A stretch of 64,000 nucleotides of DNA from Nectonema munidae (lineage: Eukaryota > Nematomorpha > Nectonematoida > Nectonematidae). Position numbers and translations under genes: made by a program. This document shows positions 10,608 through 22,487 of the stretch, in pieces. The notes under the pieces were generated by a model. That model worked only from the letters and a program-made list of their open reading frames with translations. It searched no databases and had not been told where the DNA came from. Each line of letters begins with the position of its first letter. Position 1 is the stretch's first letter. Where the stretch lies: positions 186,001 through 250,000 of the forward strand of contig JAUIRK010001037.1 in the NCBI GenBank assembly GCA_030549495.1, in the 5' to 3' direction.

Positions 10608-11376
10608 TTGAAAACAGGAACTAGTCTGTTGAAAGAAATTACCGTTTTAAATGCAGTTCTTTGGCTTTGTGGGTCATGGAATGAAGTTGAACCTTTAACA
10701 ATACAGAAGTGTTTCGCAACATGTGGTTTTGAAAACTCAAACACAAATGAACGTAAGCACAATTATTATTATTTTCAAAAAATTTCAAATATGAGTTTTA
10801 ATGTCAATGAGGCAAATGAAGATGATTCAAAAGAATGTGCTTTTTAAAATAACTTTTCTACAGATATAATTGGATGTAAAGTTGAAGAAGTACTTTCTAT
10901 TGAAAGAGATGTAGCAACGTGTGATATGGCAAGACTTGATTGGAGACTTGTTACTACAAGAATTGAAGGATTATGAAAAAGGTGGTAGTAAAAGTGATGA
11001 TGACGATTATTTGTAAGAAATCGAGAAAAGTAATTTGACCGCAAAAGTAACCATTCAAAATGTTGTTTGCAAGCTATTTCAGATTTTAAGAACTATTTTT
11101 GAAAAATAGTTTTAAGAGTCTTTTGAATCCAATATATGAAATTCATGATTTTTTATATAACTATACGAAAACCTGTAAATACAGGAAAAGCAGTATTTTA
11201 GATTATATTAAATCTAGTTTGAATTAAACCTTTTTGATCAATGATTTGTTTCAACATTTCATTTTTTGAGTTTAATTATTTTGAATCAGATTCAGAACCT
11301 TTACACAACGGTCACCTGTCTTTAACGACCAATATTGAAAAATCGCATGACTAGCAGCTATAGACACGTTTTACTG
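10608..11376 (+). mobile_element. 5'-truncated Tigger/pogo fragment
   Basis: The open frame at 10608-10847 reads 'VLNAVLWLCGSWNEVEPLTI' then 'KCFATCGF', the conserved C-terminal block of Tigger/jerky-like transposases. Family-like sequence continues to about 10970 ('IGCKVEEVLSIERDVATCDM'). The right end 'cacgttttactg' at 11376 followed by TA matches the Tigger terminus CAGTAAAAC.. seen at 30242. The 5' part and left terminus are absent. Confidence 0.75.
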
Positions 11377-11384
11377 TATATCAT

Positions 11385-11885
11385 TTGAGAGCTTATCGTT
11401 TGCTATATACACTACGCTAGTTTATTTTTGAAAAACTTATTAAATTTTTGATAACTGACTTTACTTCGCAAAATTTGTCCTAAATTTTGGTGAAAAAAGT
11501 GTTACAACTTTTCTCCAGAGTATATAACATGAAGATTTAAACAAATTTTCTTTTATTGAAAATGATATCATTGGAAAGCTCGGCTCTTTGAGGTGAAAAT
11601 AGGCTTGGTTTTATCAAAAAATATATTTTTATTTTTACAATATCTGCTTTTTTATAAGGTCAGCCAAATGTTATTTAGTTCCAAAAATACCGTTAATTAA
11701 CCTCATGAGTTTATATTCTGTTTTCAATGTTTCATATAACAAAGGTAGAATTTAGTTTTTTTTAAATATTTTAAATGAGAAGAGAACTGTCCAAAATAAG
11801 GGGATATTATTTAACTTTTTAGGGTTTAGTATAATTATTTTCTAATAAATTTTTCTCAAAGTTTCTTCAATAAATACTAAATTTT
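11385..11885 (+). repeat. Dispersed repeat R, copy 1
   Basis: Shares ordered blocks ('gaaagcttatcgtttgcta'-like, 'gactttacttcg', 'tatcattggaaag', 'aggtcag', 'acaaaggtagaat', 'ttctaataaattt') with 57660-58200 and a further partial copy at 58215-58530. No coding content or terminal repeats recognised. Confidence 0.75.
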
Positions 11886-12769
11886 AGTAGGAGAATAGGA
11901 TGTTTTTTATTTTAGATAATCCGAAATAAACATTATTCTAGCAATTTTAAATAATTTTATATTGAAAACTTTAGTTAAGGTCAATAAAACAGATTTTACC
12001 TATTCAGGCATTTTAATACAAAAATAAAAATTCCTACTAGTTTTTATGTGAAATAACATGAGAGTAATTTAGTCAGAAATGATTTGTTGAAAAAAAGAAA
12101 CCTTTCAAAATTTTTGAATGGGCATATAGAATATTTGAGCTGATATAGAGATGTTTTTCATTTCATTTATTAAGTGTAAATCATTAGTTAATATGCTACA
12201 TATACTTTCTATACATTTCATTGTTTCTTTTTATTATATCACGTATTCTTACCAGACCACTGATATAGACGATCATTTCAAAGCATCGTTTTTCAAAGTC
12301 TAATAAAAAGTTTTATTTCATCCGATTTACTTGAAATTTTATGTGTTAGCTAAAAACATGATACAATATCACAACGTTAAGCTCTCGGAGATACTTCACA
12401 AAGCTTAGTTTAGTCATTTAAGATAATTTGTTTTTGATGTCTTGAGTTAATCCCATAATAAATAGTTTTTTCAATTAATAATTTTAAGCAAATATTCACA
12501 CAAAAGGCTCCAATCCGGTTAAAACCGAGGCAAGGAATAATGTTAAGCTCTTATTCTTCATGAAATTTCTCAATGGCAAGCGACTCAAATAGCCTCTGAC
12601 AACAAATATCTAGATCTGCTTTCACGTCGCGGAGTCCTTTTAAACTAAATGATCTAGAGGTGAAAAGTGAGAAAATGCGCGTTAACCTTTAGCTCCGGGT
12701 AGAACAAGTTCGTTAGCTTTGGTTAGCAGTTGCTCTAGGAGAAAATAACCCTGATTTCAAATTATCTCT
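11886..12769. other. Unassigned sequence before LINE fragment
   Basis: Nothing recognised from 11886 to about 12590. From 12590 to 12769 the sequence is less AT-rich and may be the 5' part of the LINE that follows, but no homologous protein can be read. Confidence 0.4.
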
Positions 12770-12897
12770 GCATTGAGGTTTGAGATTGTGGAAGGGATAA
12801 AAGAAATAGAGTTGATATTATTATTTCTGCTAAATGGAAAGAAAATGTAATCGAAGTAAAGAGAACCGTTGATACGTTAATCGTATCTGCTTACGGA

Positions 12898-13173
12898 ATG
12901 TCTGTGAAGAAGATGAAAAGGAAGAGTTTACGATCAATTTTTATGATTAGATATTTGGAGAAACTGAGTATAGGTGGAGATTTGAATGGTCATGTGGGAA
13001 AGGAAGCTGATCGTTACAAAAAGATACACGGAGGCTTCGGAAACAGAAAAAGGAATGAAGTAGGGCAAAATATTTTAGAGGTAGCAGAAAGATATGAACT
13101 TTTGATATGTAACACAAAATACAAGAAAAGAAAAGAGCATATTATAACATATAGTCAGATTGATTATATTTAA
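12898..13173 (+). pseudogene. LINE endonuclease remnant
   Basis: This 91-codon frame matches the central and C-terminal part of an apurinic-like endonuclease, with 'GGDLNGHVGKEADRY' (residues about 27-41) and a terminal 'SQIDYI'. The N-terminal catalytic half lies upstream in broken frames. The domain nicks target DNA during LINE integration. It is intact only as a fragment. Confidence 0.75.
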
Positions 13174-13549
13174 ACAAAACAAAAAGAAGCAAAGAACCTA
13201 AAGGAGTGAAAAGTCATTCCTAGCAGCGATATAGTGAGTTAACATAAGATGATTATCCTGCATATGTTGATTAACAAAAAAAAAGAAAAAGATTAAAAAA
13301 CCAGGAAGATACAGAACGTGGAAATTGAAGGAATAAGGGGTAAAATTTAAATTTAGAAAAGTGGTGGAAAACACATTTAAAAAGGAATGGAATTGGTGAG
13401 GTAGAAGAAATATGGCAAATTCGTTCAATAGTGAAAATCGATCCAAAGTAATTTGGGTTTATGCAAGGAAAGAGTAGGATATATGCTACCTTTCTCGTCA
13501 GGCAATTAATAGAGAAAATGTTAGAAGAAAAATTGACTTTTTTGCAGGT

Positions 13550-13909
13550 TTGTTGACTCGGAGAAAGAGTATGACAGTGTTCCTAGAGAAAGTGTACTGG
13601 TCCATGAAGAAGAAAGCAATAACAAAAAAATTGGTGGGAATGGTTCAGAAATTGTATAAAAAGCTAAAAATAGCGGTTAAAACAATGAAAGGAAAATCAA
13701 GAGAATTTGAGATTAGAATTGGTCTCCATCATGGTTCCGAGTTAAGCTCCATTTTGTTTGCAATGCTAATGGATGTTTTGTCTGAAAGCGTAAAAGCAGA
13801 TCTATGGGAGCTACTTTTTGAAGATGATTTGATTATTATGTCTAAAAATAGTGAGCAACTGCAGAAAAGACTTATAAGTTGGCATAATGTCTTCAAAAGT
13901 ATGGGCTGA
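13550..13909 (+). pseudogene. LINE reverse transcriptase remnant
   Basis: The 119-codon frame covers RT palm motifs: 'VKTMKGKSREFEIRIGLHHG' and 'LLFEDDLIIMSKNSEQLQKR'. The catalytic pair D-D is kept in 'EDDL', but the A expected before it is E. Family-like residues ('LKMNTKETEIVVCSK') continue briefly past the stop. Only part of the finger-palm region survives. Confidence 0.8.
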
Positions 13910-13984
13910 AAATGAATACAAAGGAGACAGAAATTGTGGTGTGCAGTAAGATAGCGAAACTGAAGATAAGATAGTACCAGTAAG

Positions 13985-15680
13985 ATAGCTGAAGGTGGCA
14001 GGGAGTGGGTTTGCTGCCGGGGGAGGCTACTTGGAGTTCTTCGTATAAATCTCAATATAGAGGACTGTTTTGTTTGCTTTATTTTCTCATTATAAATTTC
14101 ACGATAACACATGAGTCCCTCGTTCATATATCTTTCAAATTTTGAATAACGTTCTGTGTTGGGGTCCATAGCCTCAAATAGAGAAAACACTTCATTCATT
14201 TTAGCAAAAGCTTGTGCCAAATCTTTAACAGTAAACTTCTTCTCCATGGGTACTACGTCATCTGTTTCTTCTATCTCTTCTCTATCTTCCCGCTCCTCTA
14301 ACTCTATTAATTCTTCATCGGTCAACTCATTTTCGACAAAGTTTACTACACTCTCTACATCTTGAGCTTCCACTTCCAATAGCAAATCGCGAGCATAATT
14401 AACAGTTAACCGATTTATCCTTTCTAAGTTTTCATCTCGATCGAATCCTTCAAAATTATCAATAAATCTTTTTAAGCACTTTTTTCCATATTCCTTCATA
14501 CATTTTTCTGTCATTTCCTTCCTGCCAAGATGCGTCGATGTTCTTGATACGATGCAGGATATTGTAATTTTTCCAAAAATCACTAAGACCCATTGCACCA
14601 TTCTCTGTTGCTGCTACGGCCTTTGCAAAAGTATTACACAAGTAATAGCTTTAAAAGCGGATATGGCGCCTTGGTCCATTGGCTGCAAAATTGTAGTATT
14701 CTTTGTGATACACAACTTTAATATTACTATGCAGATCATCAAGATGTGGGGGTGGCCTGGGCAATTGTCAAGAATGAGCAGGTTTTTGAAGGGATTATTT
14801 TTTTCCAGGCAATATTGTCTGGCTTCTGGTACGAAGCAGTTCAAAAACCAGTCCTCGAATAATGCTTGCGTCATCCATGCCCTTTTACGTGACCGATAAT
14901 AAACTGGCAGCAAGTGCTTGCTTACATTTTTTAAAGCCCTCGGTCGGACCGGTGTATAAAAAAGGATTTTAATTTATGCCCCTCAACATTTCCCCACAAA
15001 AGCAAAGTCAAACGATCCTTGTATGCTTTATACCCGGGCATAGCTACAGCCTCTCTGTGCAAATATGTCCTTTCTGGCATCTTTTTCGAGTATAATCCCG
15101 TCTCGTCAACGTTGAAAATTTGTTCCGATAAATAGCCTCCCTCCTCTATAATTTTGTCTAAAACATTAATGTATACCTCTGCTGCCTCTGCATCCGCACT
15201 TGCTACTTCACCAGAATCAGGACGATTGTGCAAATTGAATCGTCGACGAAATCGATGGAACCGTCCATGGCTTGCAGTGAACGTTTCTTGACATACTTCC
15301 TCACGTGACTTCAGAGTCTCGAAAATGCTGCGCGCCTTAGCTTGAATTAAAAGTAGGCTAACTGGAATTCTCTTACTTATTTGATCATCAATCCAAAGGG
15401 ACAACAATTTCTCCATTTCATGAACTAGGCCTTTTCTCTGCCTTGTTATCAAAGCATTATATCCCGTTGTATGCTTTGCAGTCTCCTTCACTCTATCTTT
15501 GTCTTTTAAGATGGTGGATACCGTAGAATGTGCGAGTCCCATAGCCTTAGCGATAGCTTGCACTTTCTTTCCGCTTTCATACTGATTAATGATCGCAATT
15601 TTTGTATCTATATCTATTGCTTTTCTCTGTTTCTTAGCGAATAATCCTCTAGGAGTAGTATTTGTACGTTTTGGAGACAT
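13985..15680 (-). pseudogene. Tigger-type (pogo) transposase, near full length but broken
   Basis: The minus-strand start is probably the ATG at 15680 ('MSPKRTNTTPRGLFAKKQRK'), 15 codons inside the longer frame. An N-terminal CENP-B-like helix-turn-helix follows ('YESGKKVQAIAKAMGLAHST'), then the catalytic domain with aspartates in 'FNVDETGLYSKK', 'LLILDNCPGHP' and 'ILQPMDQGAISAF'. The C-terminal block has 'NFEGFDRDENLERINRL' and 'FEAMDPNTERYSKFE', typical of vertebrate Tigger1 and arthropod relatives. The reading shifts frame near 14930, 14640 and 14470, so it is inactive. I could not identify the terminal repeats with confidence. Confidence 0.9.
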
Positions 15681-15729
15681 TGTAGCATAAACCAAAATAG
15701 ACAACAAGTCCGCGATGGGATGCAAGGTA

Positions 15730-16878
15730 CAAACTAACGTGGCAAGAAACGTTTACCTTAAAATTCAAAATTACAATGAAAATTGTTAATAATATGAAAA
15801 TTCAAATTACCACGACATTTATAAGGATAAAACCTAATGGCCACTAACTTAAATATATTAAGTATATTAAGCTAGTTACAACAGAGGCAGATGCTGACAG
15901 TGTTCCCATACGTACGATATATATCGTACATACGCGATAATTTCATATCATGAGATAGATAGTTCATATTCTTAGGTTTAGCCTTTAAGCCTCTCCTTTC
16001 CAAGGCTAGGCAAACGGACGAATATCGTCTCGCGTCGTAGCTCCGAAAAAATTATGATAAACGAATACTGGGTCAGTCGGAAGGATTCCGAGTTGTCGTT
16101 AAACGGGGAGTACTTTAAATAAATTTCAAACGCACTAAATTTGTTATGAATCTGAGCAGTGTGCCAAAAAATGGCACTTATTTTTTTCAGGGAGCGAACA
16201 TGTAAACTCAAAATTTTTGATTGGTATAAAGCCCTTTGCATAATAACTTACTTTTATCTTTTTTTAATCTTACTTGGGCTAATATGGGAAAAATCAACTC
16301 TGCACTGAACGACACTCTGTCGCTTAGAATTGAAGTTAATATTAATGTTAAAAATTTTAGAAGCGAAATGTAAACATATACCATATGATACACCCTCATA
16401 GATATAATCTTATTGCTACCCACTTCGTTGACAACTTAAAATTTTTATATTAATTAAGTTTATATGTGAAAAAGCATTTGTCCACCAAATCTCGAGTTAT
16501 GTCAATAAATGGAGAACTAAAAATTTTAGATGTTTTTTAAATTTATATTTTGAGTAAAGTAAATTATATGAAATTACATTTAGGAATTGGGTCTGTGAAT
16601 TGACAGGTAGGTATGAATTCTTGAAATTAAAGTGGACATTTTTTAGTAAAAATTGAAAGTCTAAAATGTTTCAAATAAAATTTGTTACAAACCTAAAATT
16701 GCATGATAATTAAATTGATCGTACAGAAAGGAATACAAAACTCTAAAATAAAGTATATTGAAATTTAATCCACCCGATCCCAAAAAACTTCTTATAATAA
16801 TATACTAAGACCTAAGATACTTTTACTCATATTTCCTTTATTTTTTTGAAAATGAATAGGGTGGAACTTAATAGGCTA
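15730..16878. other. Non-coding flank of the Tigger
   Basis: No gene recognised. It contains an 18-bp perfect palindrome at 15912-15929 and a less AT-rich patch at 16000-16090, probably Tigger 5' sequence or another old repeat. The remainder to 16878 is plain AT-rich DNA. Confidence 0.4.
15912..15929. repeat. 18-bp perfect palindrome
   Basis: 'gtacgatatatatcgtac' reads the same on both strands. It lies about 230 bases upstream of the Tigger start and could belong to its terminus, but no second copy was seen on the other side. Confidence 0.6.
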
Positions 16879-17621
16879 AAATAGGAGTGGTAAGACCCAA
16901 AAGAAGGAAAAAGTAGACAAAAAGGTAAAGAAATCTTTATTGAGTAACTCGCCTTTGCATCCAAACCTAAAATCCATACTATTCAAAAAACCACACTCCC
17001 TACCACTGTACAAACACTCAAGCCACTGCACCCACATCGCAGGAGGACAATGTAGCAACACTACAAGATGCCATCCATCAACGACTCATCAAACCCCTCG
17101 GCTTACACAAAGCCATCCAACCACAATCAAGCCCATCTATCTACACATCGACATCATTTCACACGAAAACAATCACTCTGCGGATGCTGCTACAAAGAAG
17201 AAACCCTCATCAAAAAGCTCTCCTGAGAAACGAATGGACGATTTAATTCACTCAACAAGTTCCTCTACCACTGCTTAAACCCAACCCCATTTATTAAATG
17301 TAACACACCTACCTCATTCTTCCTTTATTCACCACAACACAACCTTCTTTACACACTCATCTGCACGTGCATACACATCAACTTCCACGCTCCGCTTAAT
17401 TCATATATTTAATGCATTCATTTACGCCTCACCTCAACTAACACCTTCCCAACTACACACTTCGACCGTAATCATTTTCTTCGTTTCAGAATCTTGATTA
17501 AGACCACAACGGTCGAAATATCGAATACCTGATCATTTTGAAAAGTCGAGTTACCCAATAAAGATTTCTTTACCATTTTGTCTCCTCTTTTTCTTTCTTT
17601 TGGGTCATACCACTCCTATTT
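16879..17621 (+). mobile_element. 743-bp C-rich element with ~70-bp terminal inverted repeats
   Basis: The left end (16879-16950) and the complement of the right end (17552-17621) match over about 70 bases with a few differences: 'aaataggagtgg', then 'gacccaaaagaa', then 'ggtaaagaaatctttatt', then 'taactcg'. The interior (16950-17480) is unusually rich in C and A on the plus strand, quite unlike its flanks. A 112-codon ORF (16940-17278) looks like a by-product of that composition. Near 17495-17530 there is a GACC..GGTC hairpin followed by GAAA. No clear target duplication; family unassigned. Confidence 0.7.
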
Positions 17622-17689
17622 GAACATGAGCACCGACTTCGCCTTAACCATTGTTAATGGGTCAACATTTACCATTTTACACAATATCA

Positions 17690-17850
17690 CAAAAGACGCA
17701 TAACTTTGAAAAACACAAATAAATAACAATAAAGATGCTATAAATTTGAGTTATGGAATAAAAGACTTGCTTATTAAATTTATATTTAGAAAATACAATC
17801 AAGACAGGATACTTTCTCGTCCTCGAGGAAAAGTATCGTATATAGATAAG
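17690..17850 (+). repeat. Dispersed repeat E, copy 1
   Basis: 'aataaagatgctataaattt', 'ggaataaaagact' and 'aggatac' with following sequence recur inverted at 25797-25960. Non-coding. Confidence 0.7.
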
Positions 17851-18801
17851 TGCTGATGAAATATTTGCCCCCCATGGAAAATTTGTGGGCCCTAGTTTAC
17901 CCTCTTTGCTACATTATTGCATCTGATCAACTATGGCTCAAATTGAGATAGAATATTACATCAAATGAACAAGAAAATAAGAAAAACTAAAATGATTTTA
18001 AATATCATCCATTCAGAGACTTCGCCTTAATTATAACAAGAAAAGTAAATCTACTCACAAGCGAAACTCTTTAATTAAAATTGGGAGAAGACAAATTGAT
18101 TAATGGTCGAGGAGATATTTTCACAAAAATAAAGCCTGATTTAGCATGTTAGCTAAAGTTTTTATCACAGAAATAGTTTTAAGTCTGAAATTTGCTTACA
18201 ACTACAAAAGACATGGGCCTGCTTTGCCAAAATTTTTGTTTGCGAAAGTGTCCATATTTTGCGCTTTTTGGGGGATATTGCGTGAATCCATATGCCCCAA
18301 TTAAGACGCTTGAAGCGTTTTGGAACAGCTGGGCTGAAGCGTGGTCTGCCATTTGAAAGAGTGAACCGAGTGAATGATCTTAACAGAGAAGGTAAAAACA
18401 GTATGAATAAATTCATCCTGAAATAAATATAAATGATGAAGGGTCAGGAGACGTAGTGTAGATTATTAGCTAAGTCATATGATATATATAGAAAGAGAGA
18501 GAGATGAAAATGTACTGAGTAAAAATTTACGGAAACCAAAATCTAAGCTATAAAATCTCTAAATACCAAAATCCCAGTAACAGAAGCGATCAAAAGCTAA
18601 AGTTCCAAAAGTCAAGTAGGTAAGTTTCATTGAAAATTTAATTGTGTGTTTTTTAGCAATGTTCGCAAATTATTACAATGATATTGAGTAATATTATTGA
18701 AAGAGATATATTATATGAAAAGAAAAGTTTATTTGTTTTTGTTCAAGTTTAAAATGGGTTTGTCCTTACTTTGTGAGAAGATCCTTTATTTTACAATACA
18801 A
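17851..18801. other. Unassigned sequence
   Basis: No gene, RNA or repeat end recognised. The 83-codon minus ORF at 18165-18416 has no recognisable family. Confidence 0.4.
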
Positions 18802-19634
18802 CAGGGGCGACATCCTCAAAATTATTGGGGGGCGAAATTTTTTTCTTGGAATTTTCAAAATTAATGGTCTGGAAATACCACGAGAGACCAAATATTCAAG
18901 CAATCCTTTAAAATAGAGTGTATTCAGCGCATACCTAAAGTCATAAATTTATAAGACTACTTTATATTTTTTTTTACAAAATTGGTGAATTTAAATACTA
19001 TACTTCTAGCGAAAATATTTTAATTAAATTTGCATATCGAATATAGTGCACAAAAAAAATGCCCCCAATTAAAAAGTAGGAAAAAATGCCACAATTAAAA
19101 AGTAGGAAAAAATGCCCCCAGTAAAAATGCCCCAATTTAAAATTAGGAAAAAATGCACCAACACAAAAAAATTCAAAAAATTATTAATTAAAATTTTAAA
19201 AAAAGAAATGTCAAATAAAGATTTTTGTAAAAAAAAAGTTAACTTTTCATCTAAAACATTTAAAATTTAATTAAAGTAAACTAAAAAACTCAGCATACGA
19301 CAATTTTTTAAATACAAAAATTTTTTTTATAAAACAGGAAATATTTTTGGACTTTGTGTGTATCAGAACACTTTCTAAATATAATTTGTATTTTAACTGA
19401 TTTTAAGAACACATTCCCACAAATCTGCACCTTTCCTATTGTTTTCAAGACCTTTATAAAGAAAAAACCCTATAGATTAAGAAATTTTAGAAATTTAGCA
19501 TTTCAAAACGGTACCAAATAAAAATATTTATATAATTAAAAAAATCCTTAAAATCAAAAATTAGTGGGCATTTTTTCCTACTTTTTAATTGAGGGCATTT
19601 ATTTCTATTCCCCCTCCCTCCGGATGTGCGCCCT
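18802..19634 (+). mobile_element. Family A foldback-like element, copy 1
   Basis: Starts 'caggggcg' with 'catcctcaaaattattgggg' and ends 'gatgtgcgccctc', so the termini are short inverted repeats of GGGCGCACATCC type. Inside, blocks reading 'aaaatgccccc' and 'aattaaaaagtaggaaaaaa' on the left (19050-19155) recur as complements on the right (19563-19610), so the element can fold back. Other copies are at 47679-48432 and 61490-62345. No coding capacity. Confidence 0.8.
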
Positions 19635-19995
19635 CGATATACCGGCCCTATTGGGGTAATCATTAATTAGAGGTATTGTGCGATGGAGCATTGTTTTCCT
19701 TTTTTTACAATAAAATTGTCTTTTTTCATTTATAACGTATATAATTTTCCCTAACAAAAAATTTGGCTATATTTTGTGTATATTATGGTTTAATAATAAT
19801 TTTTCTTGTAAAACATTGAACTTGATGATTTTTCATCTCGAAGTAATATATTTCCTTTGGAGTTTTTAGAACAAACAAACTTTGTAACCGTGATTTTTCT
19901 TTTTTTTTTCTTTCATCATTCGGTCCTTGACAATAAACTTTATGGTACTTTAACAATCTTAATATTTTATAATTTCTTTGTGTTTAAGAAATTTG

Positions 19996-20870
19996 AATGG
20001 ATTTTCGAAAATTTATAAAAACAAATGTTGAGAGAGAAAAAGACGAGCTTGATATTAATTCGCTTTTCGTTAGTCAAGGCACTTCATTTAATTCAGTTTC
20101 AATTTCTTCAAGTGAAAAAGTCTTTCGGATGCTAATTTTGCTCAAGTTCAAAAAAATATAGAAGGAAATCAAAAGATAAATGAAGAATCAACTTCAATTT
20201 TATTACCCAACTTTTCTTCTAATGATCTTGTCCTTCCAGCAGATAAGCCTTATCAGTCGGAGTCATCTCTAATTCCTTTTCAGCGTTTAAAAAATAAAAG
20301 TTTAAGATTTCAAGCAAAATGGTTCAAAGCATACAGTTGGTTACACTTTGATTCAAATTTAAAAGCTGTTGTATGTCACACGTGTCAGGCGTACCGAAAC
20401 AATTTGATTAACATGGCAAAATGTTCAGATAGTACCTTTATTACGTCTGGATTTAAGAACTGGAAAAAAGCATTCGAAAAATTTGATTCTCATCAAAAGT
20501 CTAAAACTCATAAAGTTGCTTCATCTAATTTATTTCATAGAAAAAAATCAGAAAGTATACAGACAAACTTGATTAAAAATGAGAAGAGAAATCAAATTAA
20601 ATATAGGAATTGTCTACTCAAAATTATATCATCTGTGAAATTTTTAGCTCAGCAAGGATTAGCTTTTCAAGGAAAGAACAATGATGATGGCAACTTTAAA
20701 GAGCTTTTAAAGCTTCGCTGTGAAGATGTTGAGAGCTACGTGTATGGCTTAATCGAAAACAAAACTATACTAGTACTGAAATTCAAAATGATATTGTAAA
20801 AACAATGAATCGATTAATAAAAGTTTAATTTTTCCTAAATCTAATTTTGTAAGTTTAAAAAAATTTTGTT
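19996..20870 (+). pseudogene. hAT transposase N-terminal part, ZMYM1/TTF-type
   Basis: A likely original start at 19996 ('MDFRKFIKTNVEREKDELD') leads, after frame changes, to a TTF-type zinc finger ('RFQAKWFKAYSWLHFDSNLK', 'VVCHTC') and then the open frame 20404-20799 with 'FITSGFKNWKKAFEKFDSHQ' and 'SKTHKVA'. The block 'LLKIISSVKFLAQQGLAFQG' and 'NFKELLKLR' is characteristic of ZMYM1-like hAT transposases. The sequence stops near 20870, well before any catalytic Asp, so only the DNA-binding end is present. Confidence 0.85.
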
Positions 20871-20939
20871 TTCAAGAATGTCCCCCTACTTTGATATCAG
20901 CGAGGCCCATGTATATATAATATATAATATATATAACTC

Positions 20940-21650
20940 AAAAAGACAGCTAAAATGTTTTGTTTTGCTGATGATGTGACTGTTAATATCCCATTTTGAT
21001 TGAATAACACACCTACAAATATTAAGCTTCTTCAATTCTGAGATTGAAATAATTTTTGAATGGTGTAGAAACAATTGCATGAATATAAACACAACGAAGT
21101 CAAAAGCTCTGGTTTTGATTTAAGGAAATTTGTCTGGTTCAGTTGACTTTACAAATTACAATTTTGTGAATGTTGAGTCTTTCAAGAGTTTTTAACAATA
21201 AACTTAACCGGAACCATCATATTTCATATGCAAATACTAGGATTAATAAAACTGTTTAAAAATATATTACCTTTAAATATTAAAATGTTATTGTATAATT
21301 CTTTTTTCCTACCTCATATTAATTATTGTATTATTATTTGGGAACATCAAAATCTGTCCTCTAATCAAATCACAAAAAAAGAATAATTAGATATATTATA
21401 CACAACCCCAGTTATTTGAGTTAAACTAGGCATTTATTTTTTTGTCTAATTTACTTAAGATAAATGATCTATCCATCATTGTTCACATTTGAAGTATTGA
21501 ATAGATTTCTATCTTCTATATTTGATAAATTCCTATCATTTAACTAGAATAATTTGAATTATGATATACTACGTGATAAATTCAAATCTACTATACATTT
21601 TTATAGTAAAGAATTATTTAAACAATGAAATATAAACTCTTTTCTAAATA
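20940..21650 (+). mobile_element. LINE reverse-transcriptase fragment, CR1/jockey-like
   Basis: Broken plus-strand translation gives 'KMFCFADDVTVNI' (the FADD catalytic box), 'EWCRNNCMNINTTKSKALVL' and further on 'LPHINYCIIIWG', the normal order from RT palm to thumb in CR1/jockey LINEs. Many stops interrupt it. Neither end of the element is visible. It may be the same group as the endonuclease fragment at 38313. Confidence 0.7.
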
Positions 21651-22089
21651 TAATTCACTTTTGATCTATTCTCCATATTTGTTTTGCAATATTAGCCTTT
21701 TAATATAAAAGTTAAAAGTTATTTTATCAAAGAATATGATATAACTTGTGATTTTACTAAATGTTTCGTATGTGCCTACAAAACTTCTTGTCCATTTTTT
21801 ATAAGCTCGTTTCTAGCTTTTAATTCTGTGTGAGTGTACATATTTATAAGTATAACTCAGTTTTTATTTTAATGTTATTGGATTTTTATTTACATGTCTT
21901 CTAAATTTTCATAGTGACGTCTGGGTGAATTTCTTATTGACTCAAATATTTTGTTGGGTTGTTCATACAAGCGGCGCTCTGGCCTTTTGAATATCCCGTA
22001 AAACTAAAGAAAGTAAAAAATTTCACTACACATTCAAATGTTATATATTTGTATACTTTTTTATCATAATTACAAAAAGTGCATGTTTT
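21651..22089. other. Unassigned AT-rich sequence
   Basis: No supported feature between the LINE fragment and the Tigger fragment. Confidence 0.4.
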
Positions 22090-22487
22090 CTATATTAAAA
22101 TTGATAAGATTTTTTCTCTCTCTTGAATGATTTGAACGAGCGTAAATTCAACATTGAAGTCTTCTCCTCCACGCTCCTTCAACGTATTGAAAATACTCAA
22201 AGCCTTCGACTGCACTGTATAAAGTCTTGAGGCATTCGTTTTTGAATTTGGCAACTTCTCCATTTCATGGAGGGTGCAGTCCGTTGCTTCGTTATTGCGG
22301 TCTATTTCATAGGTGCCGAACCTTTGTCCTTCTTTCCTTGTCCTTGAAATTAGTCGACACCTTAGAATGCGATTATTGAAGTACCTTTCTTCACACTGCT
22401 TTATTACTTTCATTTTTGCGTCAAGATCAAAAGCCTTTCTTTATTAGCAGGCTTGGGAATGTCGAAAGATGAGTTTCTTTTTGGCAT
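22090..22487 (-). pseudogene. Tigger/pogo transposase N-terminal fragment
   Basis: From an ATG at 22487 ('MPKRNSSFDIPKPANKERLL') the minus strand reads a CENP-B-like DNA-binding region, then in another frame 'MKVIKQCEERYFNNRI' and 'LHEMEKLPNSKT'...'VQSKALSIFNTLKERGGEDF', matching the N-terminal 130 residues of Tigger-like proteins. The catalytic domain is absent. Confidence 0.6.

Larger units (their letters stand above)
12770..13965 (+). mobile_element. Non-LTR retrotransposon fragment, RTE-like
   Basis: Endonuclease and reverse transcriptase pieces follow in the right order. 12835-13173 reads 'WKENVIEVKRTVDTLIVSAY', then 'GGDLNGHVGKEADRYKKIHG', ending 'QIDYI', the pattern of the endonuclease often annotated as craniofacial-development-protein-2-like. 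13550-13909 is reverse transcriptase with 'GLHHGSELSSILFAMLMDVL' and a degenerate catalytic box 'FEDDLIIM' in place of (Y/F)ADD. Stops and frame changes between the two make it inactive. The right side meets the Tigger near 13970-13985. Confidence 0.8.

Noticed and set aside
16940-17278. 112-codon ORF in the C-rich element
   Set aside because: Low-complexity Ser/Thr/His/Pro composition explained by the C- and A-rich DNA; no recognisable domain.
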